A stretch of 64,000 nucleotides of DNA from Argyresthia goedartella (Eukaryota > Arthropoda > Insecta > Lepidoptera > Argyresthiidae): positions 37,716,749 to 37,780,748 of the forward strand of contig OX463807.1 in the NCBI GenBank assembly GCA_949825045.1, written 5' to 3'. Of the stretch, positions 53,150 to 64,000 are shown piece after piece. Under the pieces are notes generated by a model. The model had not been told where the DNA came from, did not search any database, and was given only the letters and a program-made list of their open reading frames with translations. Each line of letters opens with the position of its first letter. Position 1 is the first letter of the stretch. The translations under genes were made by a program, and so were the position numbers.

Positions 53150-53300
53150 GAGCTCCGTGGTCTCACCTGCTCCTCACACAGGTGGTGCGAGTTCGAATCC
53201 CGGTGCTGACCATGTGCTAATGGGATAACTATTTTATCATCGGTTTTAGGTATCGGACGTTCTAACGGTGCCGTGATGGGAAACATCGTGAGGAAACCCA
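53150..53300 (+). repeat. tRNA-derived SINE (third family)
   Basis: GGTGCGAGTTCGAATCCCGG contains a B box. It is followed by GGGAAACATCGTGAGGAAAC, a phrase typical of lepidopteran SINEs. A minus copy lies at 59463-59625. Confidence 0.75.
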
Positions 53301-54109
53301 TAATACTCCGTAGCTGATAAAGATAAAGATATCGATGTTTATTTGCTAAGATAAGGGTACAGTAGGCGGTAGTATAACATCAAGGAACACCTTATCAGCT
53401 ATTAATTTTAGCATGCAAATATTGAGTTTGGTACAAACACAACAATGATACATTAATAATAATAATATTGCAAACATACCACTACCACCCCTGCACCAAA
53501 CTAAGTTTGGTACAAAAATAATAATGATATATTTATATCACCTATCAATCAATTACATTTATGAATAAGGAATTCATCTAGAATTAGAAAATAGAAATAG
53601 TTTATTTAACAAAATGTTTACAGATACATTTAATACATTGACAACTACTTGCTAATAAATGAATCGTATACAAAGTAAAAGTTACCAGTGGCCCTCACAC
53701 TCACAGGTCAGACCTGTATCGTGAGGACCTGGATCTTTGACATAATGTTGCTTCTATTATTATGTATGATTGGCTGGCCAGAGGTGTTCTAGGTGTAATA
53801 ATAAAATAATAATCTTTAATAGTGTGACAGGCATGAAATCTTGTAAAAGTATCTAAAAAAAAACATAGTTAGCTCAAGTGGTTGCAAATTAAGTTATAAT
53901 TTAATTATTGTAAATATACATATACAATCTAGGGAAAAGGATGGTGGGAGGAGGAGAGGATGTAGGGACAAGGATTACGCGTCGATTTTCTGGATATGTT
54001 AGGGTTTTTAGCCACTTAAGAATAAGGAGCTTAGAAGTTCCTACCGTACACTGCTTGAAATGAATGCTTACAATTCGGTTCATTTCAAATATTAATACAG
54101 TATTATATT
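53301..54109. other. No gene; probable LINE 3'-end debris
   Basis: AGTTTGGTACAAA recurs at 53427 and 53502. 53590-53760 resembles a LINE 3' end on the minus strand (TTTAACAAAATGTTTACAGA). No frame is conserved. Confidence 0.35.
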
Positions 54110-54537
54110 TAATCTACACACGTATCATAAACCCTCTTTACTGCGTACAAAACCGCACGTTACTAAAAACTCAATTAAAAACTCATTTCTTATCTGAAAA
54201 ATTACAAATTTTTCTACATATTATGACATTCAAATTTCGAACGCCGACGCCCGCCTGCTTGCGCCCCTACTTTGTCTGTGAAGTTGGTACTGACATTCAA
54301 ATTTCGAACGCCGACGCCCGCCTGCGTGAATTTGGTACTACAGAACAAGCTAAACAACTGCAGAGCCACAATGCCGGTCAAACATGCGGTTCCTGAACAC
54401 ATCAAAGAGAGCTTATGATATGTGTGTAGATAAACTAATGTATGTAACTGTACATAATTAGGCTTTAAAACTCTCGAGTGATATTATTATGAAACACTCG
54501 AGTGTTAATGCCCTCCATTATGTAGCAGTCACATAAA
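54110..54537 (-). repeat. Repeat Q, copy 4
   Basis: AATCTACACACGTATCATAA at the left and TGTAGCAGTCACATAAAC at the right, with the duplicated CGAACGCCGACGCCCGCCTG block inside. The loop part of the hairpin is deleted (TATGAAACACTCGAGTGTT). Confidence 0.82.
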
Positions 54538-54829
54538 CATGCATGATGAGTATTGATTAATGATAAATATTATTTTTCTTAATGAACATATAGGCATAGC
54601 AGTTTAATGGCACAGTGCTCAAGAACCCTGTTGTATAGAAATGCTGATATGAATTTGGGGAAGCGGCGGGCGAATGAGGTTTTGACTTCAGTTATCGGGA
54701 CACGGACGACCCTTTTCTTCAGCAGTTCTTCTTAATTGTTGCTGTGGATTGTATGGCGATGCATATGAGTGGCAGTTCTGTAGATGAATGTTCGGTAAAT
54801 CTATTGAGTAAAAACATTTCCGTATTCAC

Positions 54830-55090
54830 CATTTAAACATATCCGTCTTAAATATATTTACTGGTAGCTGTTTTATGTGCTCAGGTATCTTATTACAAAT
54901 TTCAATATACATTGCAGAACATTTTTTCATACATGTTCTTGGAATATGGTCATTACTAACCCAGTCGAGTTTCTTGTGTTTCTCGGGTACTTTTCCTGAG
55001 TCGTTATAAATAATTGTGGGTTAGTTTTTACAAATTTTCCTATTTCATAGATGTATAAACACGGCGGCGATGGGCTAGCCTCCTGTCACG
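54830..55090 (-). pseudogene. LINE ORF2 C-terminal fragment
   Basis: The minus strand reads CMKKCSAMYIEICNKIPEHI, then KQLPVNIFKTDMFKW, the loose C-terminal tail pattern of LINE ORF2 proteins. Stops are present. Adjoins the 51-bp minisatellite. Confidence 0.55.
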
Positions 55091-55110
55091 CAAAACGTTG
55101 TATAGAGTAA

Positions 55111-55460
55111 CTGGCTCAACGTGGACTGCACACACCCGCGCCTCTCTCGCCCCGTACGTAACTGGCTCAACGTGGACTGGACACACCCGCGTCTCTCTCG
55201 CCACGTACGTAACTGGCTCAACGTGGACTGGACACACCCGCGCCTCTCTCGCTCCGTACGTAACTGGCTCAACGTGGACTGGACACACCCGCGCCTCTCT
55301 CGCCCCGTACGTAACTGGCTCAACGTGGACTGAACACAGCCGCGCCTCTCTCGCCCCGTACGTAACTGGCTCAACGTGGACTGGACACACCCGCGCCTCT
55401 CTCGCCCCGTACGTAACTGGCTCAACGTGGACTGGACACTCCCGCGCCTCTCTCACTCCG
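55111..55460. repeat. 51-bp minisatellite, seven copies
   Basis: CTGGCTCAACGTGGACTG recurs at 55111, 55162, 55213, 55264, 55315, 55366 and 55417. As 51 is divisible by 3 and the unit lacks stops in several frames, long repetitive ORFs appear on both strands; these are by-products, not genes. Confidence 0.97.
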
Positions 55461-55814
55461 TACAGGAAATCAGGCTATCTGTAGGTATTTTTAAAACAAA
55501 AACAAGCAATAAAGCATCTCACAATTAAATTGTCCATTAAGCGTGATAAGGGGCTAGTTCTTCGCCGCAACTGTGAAAGTTTTATTTATAATTTATGCTT
55601 ATTTTGAGATTTAGTGAGCAGGAACCCCTTCAGGACCACCTGATTATACTTTGTGTTGAAATTCCATTGGAAGTTGACACCGGCTACGGCTGCGGCCAGC
55701 TAAATACTTTTGTAATTAACTTACAATTTATATTCTTGTTTGTCTGGTTCAGACTGGTTCGGTTCGACGGATCAAAACATTATGCGTCATCACATCATTA
55801 CACTACATTTATAG
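55461..55814. other. Unassigned
   Basis: The ORF at 55595-55894 has no recognisable domain. Confidence 0.4.
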
Positions 55815-56020
55815 GGTTTCGTACCTTAAAAGGAAAAAGGAACCCTATGGGATCCCGGACTCTTATCAACTCACCTCCCGCGTCGCGATTTTGAACTTTA
55901 ATGGTAATAAAATTCAAAACCTATTACGGAAATAAAATTTCTAGAAATCCGAAACCGCAAAATAGTTCTATCACAAAAAAATATTTGTGCGGAACCCTAA
56001 ATGCGCGAGTGCAACTCGAT
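55815..56020 (+). repeat. Degenerate GGGTTTCGTACC repeat
   Basis: TAGGGTTTCGTACCTTAAAA at the left and GCGGAACCCTAAATGCGCGA at the right: a variant of the TTAGGGTTCCGTACC repeat class with inverted ends. Confidence 0.65.
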
Positions 56021-57960
56021 ATTTATCAGATTTTTATTTCAACGCAAAGGTAAACGTAACCACGAAAAAAAAAAAAAACCAAATAATTATCTAATAAATA
56101 TATGTACAAGACATATTCCCATCCTTTCTTACGTAACGGCGTGACCTACTCCCTTGCCATCGGGCACCACTACTACTCGCCATGACAATATGTACATCCC
56201 CTACCCTGTAAGAATTTTCAGGCAATCACACCACCTACAAAGGGGCAGATCCCTATTATTCGCCCAAGTTTGCAATATGACACAACCACCACATCACACA
56301 AAATCAAAATCATATTTATTTATATTAATTTCTCTGCTGGTTTGTTTTGTTTTATGTTGAGGTGTCTTTTTTGTTATGTCATAGTATTTTTAATTAATTA
56401 CAAAAATTTATTGTTATAAAAAAGGTCTGCAAAATCCTACTGTAGTTTTGACTTATAGTTAGACTTTTGGGGTTCCAATCCTTATAGAATCATTAGATCA
56501 TCCCAACCGGAATTTTGTTTTTATCAGTGCGTTTTATTGAAATAAAACGTCCTCAGTAACTAGTTATATTTTTGTTTACCTAACGAATTCTTTATATGAT
56601 AGAATCGTGGTGGTTTTAACATCTCAGTGTAATATACGTCAAACGGGCAATTTGACATTTGACATTGATAAATAAAGTATGCGATTTATTTGATACCTAC
56701 ACGTAATTTAATAATACAGTAATTCATAGACACATCGGCACCATTCGGGTGTTATCGTTGTTCCGAGTTTTGCCGATAGGAAAGGATTATTCACTACATC
56801 TATAGGATTGTGTCTAATCATGTTTCAATATTCCTCAAAATGCCAGAAATGTTGGACTCCGCTGATAAAATATTTAAATCTATGTCCAAAGACGTATTTT
56901 ATATTATATCCATGAATTTAGTCTCAATATTTTTCATTTTAAAATGATACTTAATGTGGCACATACACAGGTACCTATTTGTTTAGACAAGTGTACAACT
57001 GCACTCATAATAAGTGGCTGTTACCAGTCAGATAACTAATCGTGTTAGGTATCACTCGGTCACTACGTGTCGCTCTTATGTCCTCGTGGCAAGGTCGACA
57101 GTGGTTTAATCATTCTCTTTTGGGACTGAAGGTGCAACTTTCACTTATTGTTTGTTATGCGACCTCTCGTCGCTCCGCACCGCTCTCGGGCATGTTCGGG
57201 GCCCGGCCAAGCCCGGCCAAGCCCGACCAAGCCCGGCTCGGGAACGTACGTACTAGGTACCTACCTACCTATGTTATGTATGACGCGAGTAGGTTGTTGT
57301 TAGCTACTCAGCACACATTTGTCCTCGATGGACAAATATTGAATCTGCAAATTCACACGTAGAATGATCGAGAGTAAGATAGATGAAGATATCATCATTA
57401 TGTAAAACAAACAGACAGATAAATAGTAGTCCATTGTAATAGGCAGTAATAGGCAGGCGGTATATAATAGAATATATTTATGGCCCATTATTCGTACATA
57501 CCCTTAGCTTTGCGTTACTCACCAAACCACAACGTATGAATTCATTATAACACTAATATTGTCATACACAATACAGTCTTCCACAAAAAAATAATCGCAC
57601 CTTCATACCTATTATACTATCAAAAAACATTATTTAATCATAATAATATTGTTTACACTCATGGAGCTACCTCAATAGGTAGCAGTGCAATGTTTACAAC
57701 ACGACGAATTTTGCCATTTTTAGAGATGACCTTTATTACCGGCGTAAAACGCTCAAGATACCATCATGGCGTCGAAAATGACGGCACTCGCGCTGTGGGC
57801 AACACAAGTTTCTTATACATATATACTATGACACAAGTGTCTACAGAACTCTGATACCTACTCCTTGCTACTAGGTACCTACCCTACTACTCTATATATT
57901 CACATCAGGGTAACGCCAGTTAAAGAAACGATCTTAAAAAATTGTTTAAATGAGCATTAT
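56021..57960. other. No gene or element recognised
   Basis: AT-rich. A local GCCCGGCCAA tandem (57200-57238) and several chance ORFs. I see nothing I can assign. Confidence 0.45.
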
Positions 57961-57964
57961 CTTT

Positions 57965-58080
57965 CTCTATCATCATCAGACAAGACACGGATAAATGTGG
58001 CTAAATCTAGGCTAGTCTATTTAGTTAGGTACTTTTTATAGTATATTACAGAAAAGAGCTATTCGAACAATTTATAATTT
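57965..58080 (+). pseudogene. LINE (D/E-like) RT C-terminal fragment
   Basis: The plus frame reads RINVAKSRLVYLVRYFL and EKSYSNN / KRAIRTIYNL (frame change), matching LVYFSYFHS...QKRAVRAIY of LINE D. It runs directly into the first minisatellite unit. Confidence 0.65.
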
Positions 58081-58583
58081 ACAAGCGCACAGACTCCTCC
58101 TTAACCTATCAATCGACTAATCCAATTTACAAGCGCACAGACTCCTCCTTAACCTATCAATCGACTAATCCAATTTACAAGCGCACACACTCCTCCTTAA
58201 CCTATCAATCGACTAATCCAATTTACAAGCGCACAGACTCCTCCTTACTTAACCTATCAATCGACTAATCCAATTTACAAGCGCACAGACTCCTCCTTAC
58301 TTAACCTATCAATCGACTAATCCAATTTACAAGCGCACAGACTCCTCCTTAACCTATCAATCGACTAATCCAATTTACAAGCGCACAGACTCCTCCTTAC
58401 TTAACCTATCAATCGACTAATCCAATTTACAAGCGCACAGACTCCTCCTTACTTAACCTATCAATCGACTAATCCAATTTACAAGCGCACAGACTCCTCC
58501 TTACTTAACCTATCAATCGACTAATCCAATTTACAAGCGCACAGACTCCTCCTTACTTAACCTATCAATCGACTAATCCAATT
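58081..58583. repeat. 48/52-bp minisatellite, ten copies
   Basis: ACAAGCGCACAGACTCCTCC starts at 58081, 58129, 58177, 58225, 58277, 58329, 58377, 58429, 58481 and 58533. Units are 48 bp (first three and sixth) or 52 bp, differing by one extra 4-bp ACTT. Confidence 0.97.
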
Positions 58584-58972
58584 TTGAGGCATCGCGATTT
58601 TAAACCTCATGTCATGGTAATTACATTCAATCTAAACATCTAACGCGATAATGTGTTGCCGGCAAGCAAGACACGGGCTGATGTGAGAACCCTTTCAAGA
58701 AATTGACATACTCAATGTAGCTAGGCAATTTATTTTCGAAAATATAGTACATTTGTATGCAAGAACCTCACAACATTTTCCAAATTTAGCGATAGCTGTA
58801 ATATTAAATAATCACAATCTAGTTGGTTTAAACTCTTAGCGGAGATTGAAAAAATAAGTAAGGGAGGTACATTACAGTGCGTTAATTTAAAGTAAAAAGC
58901 ATGACGAGTGCGTAATAAGCTCCATTATGTATGAACCTAAATAAGTCGTCATAAAGAGTCACTTTTTTCCAA

Positions 58973-59057
58973 ATTCCAAATGTCTTTATTACTGTAGATA
59001 TTTACATTTACTTAGCAATCGTAATTTTTTGCCACTTCTCTACATTGGACCACTGTG
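58973..59057 (-). repeat. LINE 3' end, second copy of that at 47395
   Basis: TTCCAAATTCCAAATGTCTT to ACATTGGACCACTGTG matches 47396-47485 nearly base for base. Confidence 0.85.
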
Positions 59058-59462
59058 TGTATTTTATATTCTGTATTCGTATACTTCAATAAATACGTGT
59101 AGTATATTTTGTAGTTTAGTACTTATTTAATGTATTCACTTGTATTTCTGCACACCGGGGCCTATGTACCTGTCACTGCTGTTATATTTATCCTCTCCCC
59201 CGCCGCCGGGTCGCTGGAAGTAATCTCTTATTTTAGATGTAAACTTGCTATTTTATTTTCTAATGGACTAATTTGTTATTATATGTGCATTAAATATTTA
59301 CGAAATTTGATACACTTATGTATTTACATATATACAAACATACATAGCGTCACGCCTTTTCCCATACGGGGCGGCAGAGGCACAGGTGTGTCCACATTTA
59401 GCCAGTTAATCAGTACTCCATTTAATGTGATAGGGGGCTAGCTCTAGCCCTACGCTGCAGCT

Positions 59463-59625
59463 ATGGAGATTGAAGGTTTCCTCACGATGTTTACCATCAC
59501 CACCGTTACAACATCCGAATAATTAAGATAAATTAGTTATCTCATTGATAAATTGGTTAGCACCGGGATTCGAAGTTGCATCTCCTACATGAGATCTTGA
59601 CATCAGCTGTTTTTATTTGAACAGA
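59463..59625 (-). repeat. tRNA-derived SINE, minus copy
   Basis: GGTTTCCTCACGATGTTTAC and GCACCGGGATTCGAAGTTGC are the reverse complement of the SINE at 53150. Confidence 0.75.
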
Positions 59626-59639
59626 CTTATCAGAAACCT

Positions 59640-60212
59640 GCTTATGTCGATGGTAAGATGACATGCACCCCTATTGGGAATTCACCGGTTAATAATACTT
59701 TGCATGCAACATTGGGATCTTTACCAAGTAATTTAAATTAGTTCATAAGACAATAGTGGAAATCTCTAGAATACAAGAGCCACTTAATATGTCAAAGGGT
59801 AAGTTGAATATTACCCCACTTCAATATTACCCGTTAAGACATCCAGGGGCTACCTGGCAAAGAACTTGTATTGGAATTGTTTCTAAAAAATTCTAACATC
59901 GATGTTATTTGTATTACAGAACACTGGTTAAAGGAAAATATTATGTCTTTTAACATAAATAATTACATATTTGTCAGTTGTTACAATAGAAAGACTACTG
60001 ATAGAGGTGGTTCTTTAATCTTAGTAAAAAATAATATTAAGGTGAAACACTGGGAAGATATTCTTACACTTACTCTTGAAAGACAAATAGAGGTATCTTG
60101 TGTTGAGTTAGATAGCCATATGATTGGTTGTGTCTACAGACCTCCGAAGGATGAAAAAGGCCATGGCAATTTTGAAATATTTGACAAAATTATGAAGGGA
60201 GCCCTAAAAAGG
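59640..60212 (+). pseudogene. LINE M (D-like): ORF1 end and endonuclease N-terminal part
   Basis: The frame 59850-60221 reads IQGLPGKELVLELFLKNSN, then IDVICITEHWLKENIMSFNI and HMIGCVYRPPKDEKGHGNFE, an apurinic-type LINE endonuclease start with its Glu intact, closely resembling LINE D. Upstream 59735-59770 matches the ORF1/ORF2 overlap of LINE D (TTTAAATTAGTTCATAAGAC). It is cut at 60213 by a MITE and I cannot find the rest beyond it. Confidence 0.75.
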
Positions 60213-60213
60213 A

Positions 60214-60532
60214 GAAAATAAACTTTAAATTGAATCAAACCTATCATCAATTCATTACATCACGCCATTTATTATGATATAAAAGCTTGCTGCAAGATTT
60301 CAATCTTCTGTCAATTCAATATCACGAGAATCTTCTGTCGATTCAATATCACGAGAATCTTCTGTCGATTCAATATCACGAGAATCTTCTGTCGATTCAA
60401 TAACACATTCTGTAAAACAGATAGATTACATACAACATCTACTTAAGTAAATCTCGCAGCAAGCTTGTATATCATAATACATTGTCTGATGTAATTAATA
60501 GGTAGGTTTGATTCAATTTAAAGTTTATTTTC
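60214..60532. mobile_element. 319-bp MITE in the LINE M endonuclease
   Basis: TIRs begin AGAAAATAAACTTTAAATTG and continue imperfectly for about 90 bp (AAGCTTGCTGC...). The interior has 3.7 copies of a 27-bp repeat (60304-60402; CTTCTGTCGATTCAATATC). Target duplication not resolved. Confidence 0.85.
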
Positions 60533-60767
60533 TTCTTTTAGAGCGTTTAATAAAAGCTATTTTTTTTCAATGATATTTTACTTTAAGTTATTATTATTTT
60601 TGTTATATCTGTGTTATTTTATCGAAATGTTTCTGAGCCTGTTCACTTCATTTAACTGGTCTTGACTGGTCGTTTTCCCGTTAATTTACACTGTATAGTT
60701 CTTCAATAAGGAGACCTTCTAGAGATTTTACTCTTAAAACTTTAGATAAACATTACATATAAAGATC

Positions 60768-63062
60768 AATTGTTATTTTTTTTTTTTTTTATTTATTTAT
60801 TTATAAACATACATGCTTGTGACATCACAGTAAAAACCAAATCGACACAAACAGACAGTAAATATAAGGACATAAAAGCTATAAATAAATCCTATCTATA
60901 ACACAGACAATAAGTGGCGACCCTTGCGAATCCCGTCAAAGAACATTGGAACAGGTCCACCTCGGTTCTCTCTGTTATATCATTAAAGAGAGCGAGAGCC
61001 CTCATCACAGGTGCCTCCCGCAGCATCCCCGTCCTCGCCAGCGGGATGTAGAACAACTTATGGTTCCTTGCTCGGAGGTAGTTGTTCGGCACATACAGTC
61101 CCAACCTCGCCAACACCAGAGGGTTTTCGAGCATTCCTCGGAAAACCTTAAATACATAAGAAGAAAGTGCGAGGCCCCTCCTCACCCCCAGCTCATTGTA
61201 ACCAACCATGCCCAACACGAACAGGTTTGGATACATAAGCGGGAAGAAAGGATAGACTCCGTACAGCTTCAGATATAAGTACCTAACAAATCGGTTTTGC
61301 ACTTTCTCCACCATGACACTATATTTCGCTTCATGTGGGTGCCAGATGATCGCACTACTTTCTAGTTTGCTTCTAACCAAAGCATTGTATAGGGCACTTA
61401 TAGTTTCAATGCTCCTAAACTCTCTTGATTGTCTCATTACAAATCCGAGCTTTTTAAATGCTTGCTTAGTGACATCTACAATGTGATTACAAAACGATAA
61501 ATCAGTGGCCATACGCACTCCAAGATCTTTGACCTCTCTTACCCGCGTCATTTCTGCCCCATCTACCGAGTACTTATGGTGGAAAGGCTCGCGTACGCGG
61601 GTGTAAGACATCAGCGCGCACTTCCCAACATTGAAGAACAGTTTGTTGTGTTTGCTCCACTCAACCACACGATCTATATCCCTCTGCAGCTTTTCGCAAT
61701 CCGAGATGTCCCTTACTTCCAGGAATAACTTGAGGTCATCCGCAAACAAGAGACAGACAGCGTCCTTAATGACCTTCGGAAGGTCATTAATCATAATAAT
61801 AAATTCTAAGGGCCCCAAGTTACTGCCCTGACTAACGCCAGAAAATGTGAATACGGCTCTGATGTAGAACCCGCGTATTCCACATACTGTCTTCTGTGCT
61901 TAAGATAGCTCACAAAAAGCCGCATAAGTTGGGGAGTAAAGCCGACCCCACTTAACTTCTCCAGAAGGACGTCGTTGTCCACTGTATCAAAGGCCTTTCT
62001 AAAGTCGAAGTAAGCGACATCTACTTGCCCCCGCGCATCAAGTGGAGGCGTTACGTAAGACACAAAACACAGAAGGTTAGAGGCGGTGTTACGGCCTGGT
62101 CGGAACCCGTGCTGTGCGTCCGAAACCTGCTCCCTCATCTGGAGGTATATACTACGTTGTAACACCGACTCAAAGACCTTTGCAAACGTGGACAGAACCG
62201 CTACTGGTCTGTAGCCACTGACATCCGACCCTGTTTCACCTTTTGGCACTGGAATAACTCTCGTAATCTTCCAGACATCGGGATATTCAGAGCTTTCCAG
62301 ACATAGGTTGAAGAGGTAGAGCAACGGTCTGTCCAGCACCCTCCTACAGTCCCTAACTAAATAAGGTGGTATGCCATCAGGGCCAACGGAGTGCTTTGGC
62401 TTTAGCTGAGTCAGGGCTGCGCGCACATCTCTGAGTGTGAGCTGTGCGACGTGCACCCGGGCGCTCCCACTCCCTTTCAAAGCCGCCTCCGCGTCCAACC
62501 GCGGTGGCACCTCAGCGTAGACAGACTCGAAATATCTCGCGAACTCTTGTGCACATACCTCGTCGGCTATAGCAACGCCATTCTTGGTGACACGGGTTGG
62601 ACTACTACGTTTAGAACGTTTGTTTTTGACGTAGCTCCAGAACGATTTCGGATCCTTTGTAAGTTGAGCTTGAACTCTTGTTAGGAACTGGTCATGCCTC
62701 ACAACAATTTTGCTCTTGACGAGGGCTCTACTTTTAGAGAACGTTTCATAATCACACTGAGACTTGCTAGCTTTATACTTTTTGTGAAGACTAGCTTTAA
62801 GTTTAATGTCGCGTATTAAGTCCGCCGTGTACCATTCCGGATAACAGTATCTGGTAGAGTACCCGGTTCTACGCTTTTTTCTTGGAGTGCAATTATCTAA
62901 TAAATTTATCATGGTTGTATACAAGCACTGCACCGCCCCCTCTACATCCTTTGAAGCATATAGAGGTGCCCAGTCTGCGGTCATCAGAGAGCTATATAGG
63001 AGAGGAAAGTCGGCCTTGCGAAAGTTCCACCGCGGCCTGTGCTCAGAATTACCACATAATTA
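60768..63062 (-). mobile_element. LINE F, 5'-truncated jockey-like element
   Basis: ORF2 from the pre-RT linker to the C-terminus, a short 3' UTR, then an AATAAATAAATAAA plus poly-A tail on the minus strand (60805-60768). The 5' end falls near 63062 before any endonuclease, as in truncated reverse transcription. Confidence 0.88.
60892..63055 (-). pseudogene. LINE F reverse transcriptase, one frameshift
   Basis: Frame 63055-61806 (open from NSEHRPRWNFRKADFPLL, longest ATG part 392 aa): linker (DPKSFWSYVKNKRSKRSSP), LKPKHSVGPDGIPPYLV, TRVIPVPKGETGSDVSGYRP, GFRPGRNTASNLL and VAYFDFRKAFDTVDND (motif A). A one-base frameshift near 61855 moves motif B (GVSQGSNLGPLEF) and motif C (LLFADDLKLF) to frame 61818-60892, which continues IIWHPHEAKYSVMVEKVQN and LYVPNNYLRARNHKLFYIPL to the C-terminus. 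Otherwise intact. LINE H is a relative. Confidence 0.88.
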
Positions 63063-63218
63063 AATCAGGTGAAAATTTAAAAAATAGTATAAAATCGCTA
63101 TGAGGGATTAAGGAAAGAAGACGTAACTTAAAAAAAAAACACTAAGACCAGAGTACCTACTTGTCAAGACGAATCAAATGAGCTCAAACTCGATAGGGTT
63201 GCGTCGTTTTTTTGCAGA

Positions 63219-63490
63219 GTTCCCACGGCTACCTTCTGGCTCCATCATCAGATCAGATCCATCTTATCAAAATATTGTGTTGTTATCCAATTTATATACG
63301 CATGCAAAATTTCAGCTCAATCGGAAATCGTGAAGTGGGTCAAATTTGACCCGAAAGATTCCACCCGGACAAAAAATACATACATTGCAGTTCCCATGGC
63401 CACCTTCTGGCTCCATCATCAGATCAGCTTCATGTTATCAAAATATTGTGTTGTCATCCAATTTACATAAGCATGCAAAATTTCAGCTTA
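63219..63490 (+). repeat. Direct duplication, 171-bp period
   Basis: GTTCCCACGGCTACCTTCTG (63219) and GTTCCCATGGCCACCTTCTG (63390) start two copies of about 107 and 96 bp ending GCAAAATTTCAGCT. Confidence 0.85.
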
Positions 63491-64000
63491 AAAATTTAAT
63501 TAACTGCTTACGTCCGTTCACAGCGATCAAACTGTTTCATTCCCAATTACTAGTAAGGATTAGACTGATCCATCATTTTTTAGGCCTATTACATCCCATA
63601 GACTTGAAAAGTATACGAAAAACTTAAATATAAATTTGCCAGTACCGGATAACAGAACCCAAACAAAATCTATTCAGACTTCTTCAACGTTATTCAATTA
63701 GAATTCAATAAAGTTTTTAAATTAAAGAAAGTCAATGACTACAACAGTAAATCTAAATTGAATCACGGGGCAACGTTTGGAATTTGTAAAATTAAAGTTA
63801 TCTTGTATGACCTTTATGAACAAAAACCTATAACTCTGATAGAAAATTTCATGGCTATTTTAAAAAATATTCCAAAACTTTCAATTTGGTTTGCAGAACT
63901 GCAAAAACATAACACATAAAAAAATACAAAATTCAAATAATAGAATAAAAACAGTTTCGCAAATAATAAACCGTGAAACTAGCAAGTTTATACCAAGGGA
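63491..64000. other. Unassigned
   Basis: AT-rich to the window end; no ORF or repeat supported. Confidence 0.45.

Noticed and set aside
55040..55484. Long repetitive ORFs of 116-138 aa on both strands
   Set aside because: They are produced by the 51-bp minisatellite, whose unit is a multiple of three and lacks stops.
57042..57362. 106-aa plus ORF
   Set aside because: No domain, contains a simple GCCCGGCCAA repeat, no context; probably chance.
1..64000. CRISPR arrays, operons or other prokaryotic defence systems
   Set aside because: Tandem repeats lack the spacer pattern, and introns, SINEs and insect transposons show a eukaryotic genome.

Overview
This is eukaryotic DNA, most likely from a moth or butterfly. 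The evidence is three spliced exons of a conserved splicing-factor gene (CDC40/PRP17, + strand at 17485-17639, 35455-35588 and 35916-36137) set in a dense, AT-rich field of insect transposable elements. These include jockey/CR1-like and RTE-like LINEs, a mariner, hAT elements, a Crypton-like tyrosine recombinase, tRNA-derived SINEs, and the dispersed repeat beginning TTAGGGTTCCGTACC, which I associate with lepidopteran genomes. I see no prokaryotic gene layout, operon, CRISPR array or genuine tRNA gene. The only clear host gene is CDC40; nearly everything else is mobile DNA at different stages of decay.

Layout. 1-803: 5' end of a minus-strand LTR retrotransposon (LTR, primer site, start of gag). 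1845-2340: three degenerate 163-bp tandem repeats. 2506-9430: a decayed minus-strand Ty3/Gypsy-like pol split by a plus-strand LINE (about 4720-8733). 9582-14549: a minus-strand LINE (B) with a mariner (10197-11487) in it; the mariner carries an apparently intact transposase. 14716-15480: RTE-like LINE fragment. 15540-17290: a repeat carrying a THAP-like exon, a hairpin-rich repeat (Q1) and a fragment of a restriction-like-endonuclease retroelement.

17485-36137 is the CDC40 region. The 17.8-kb intron between exons A and B holds a LINE (H) split by a 3.86-kb element with 26-bp terminal inverted repeats and a 7-bp target duplication; this element carries remnants of SAP, SWIM and YqaJ-nuclease-like domains. 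It also holds a Crypton-like recombinase (22618-23920), a nearly complete LINE (D, 24121-28770) and a LINE (E) interrupted by a dispersed repeat that is itself interrupted by a 3.95-kb LTR element with two LTRs identical by eye. Downstream of exon C, the exon end and its splice donor are tandemly duplicated, and the second copy contains a stack of nested insertions: a TIR element (36206-41355), a hAT element (36752-41277), a LINE (G) and a dispersed repeat.

41400-64000 has no host exon I can recognise. It holds palindromic short elements with 8-bp target duplications (family P), more Q copies, tRNA-derived SINEs, a small hAT remnant (48702-49777), an inverted second copy of the THAP-exon repeat (50210-51670), minisatellites of 51 bp (55111-55460) and 48/52 bp (58081-58583), an endonuclease fragment cut by a 319-bp MITE, and a 5'-truncated LINE (F, 60768-63062).

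The most unusual item is the SAP/SWIM/YqaJ element. The most informative pattern is that two CDC40 exons each have a partial copy of themselves directly after a CA-repeat in the following intron.
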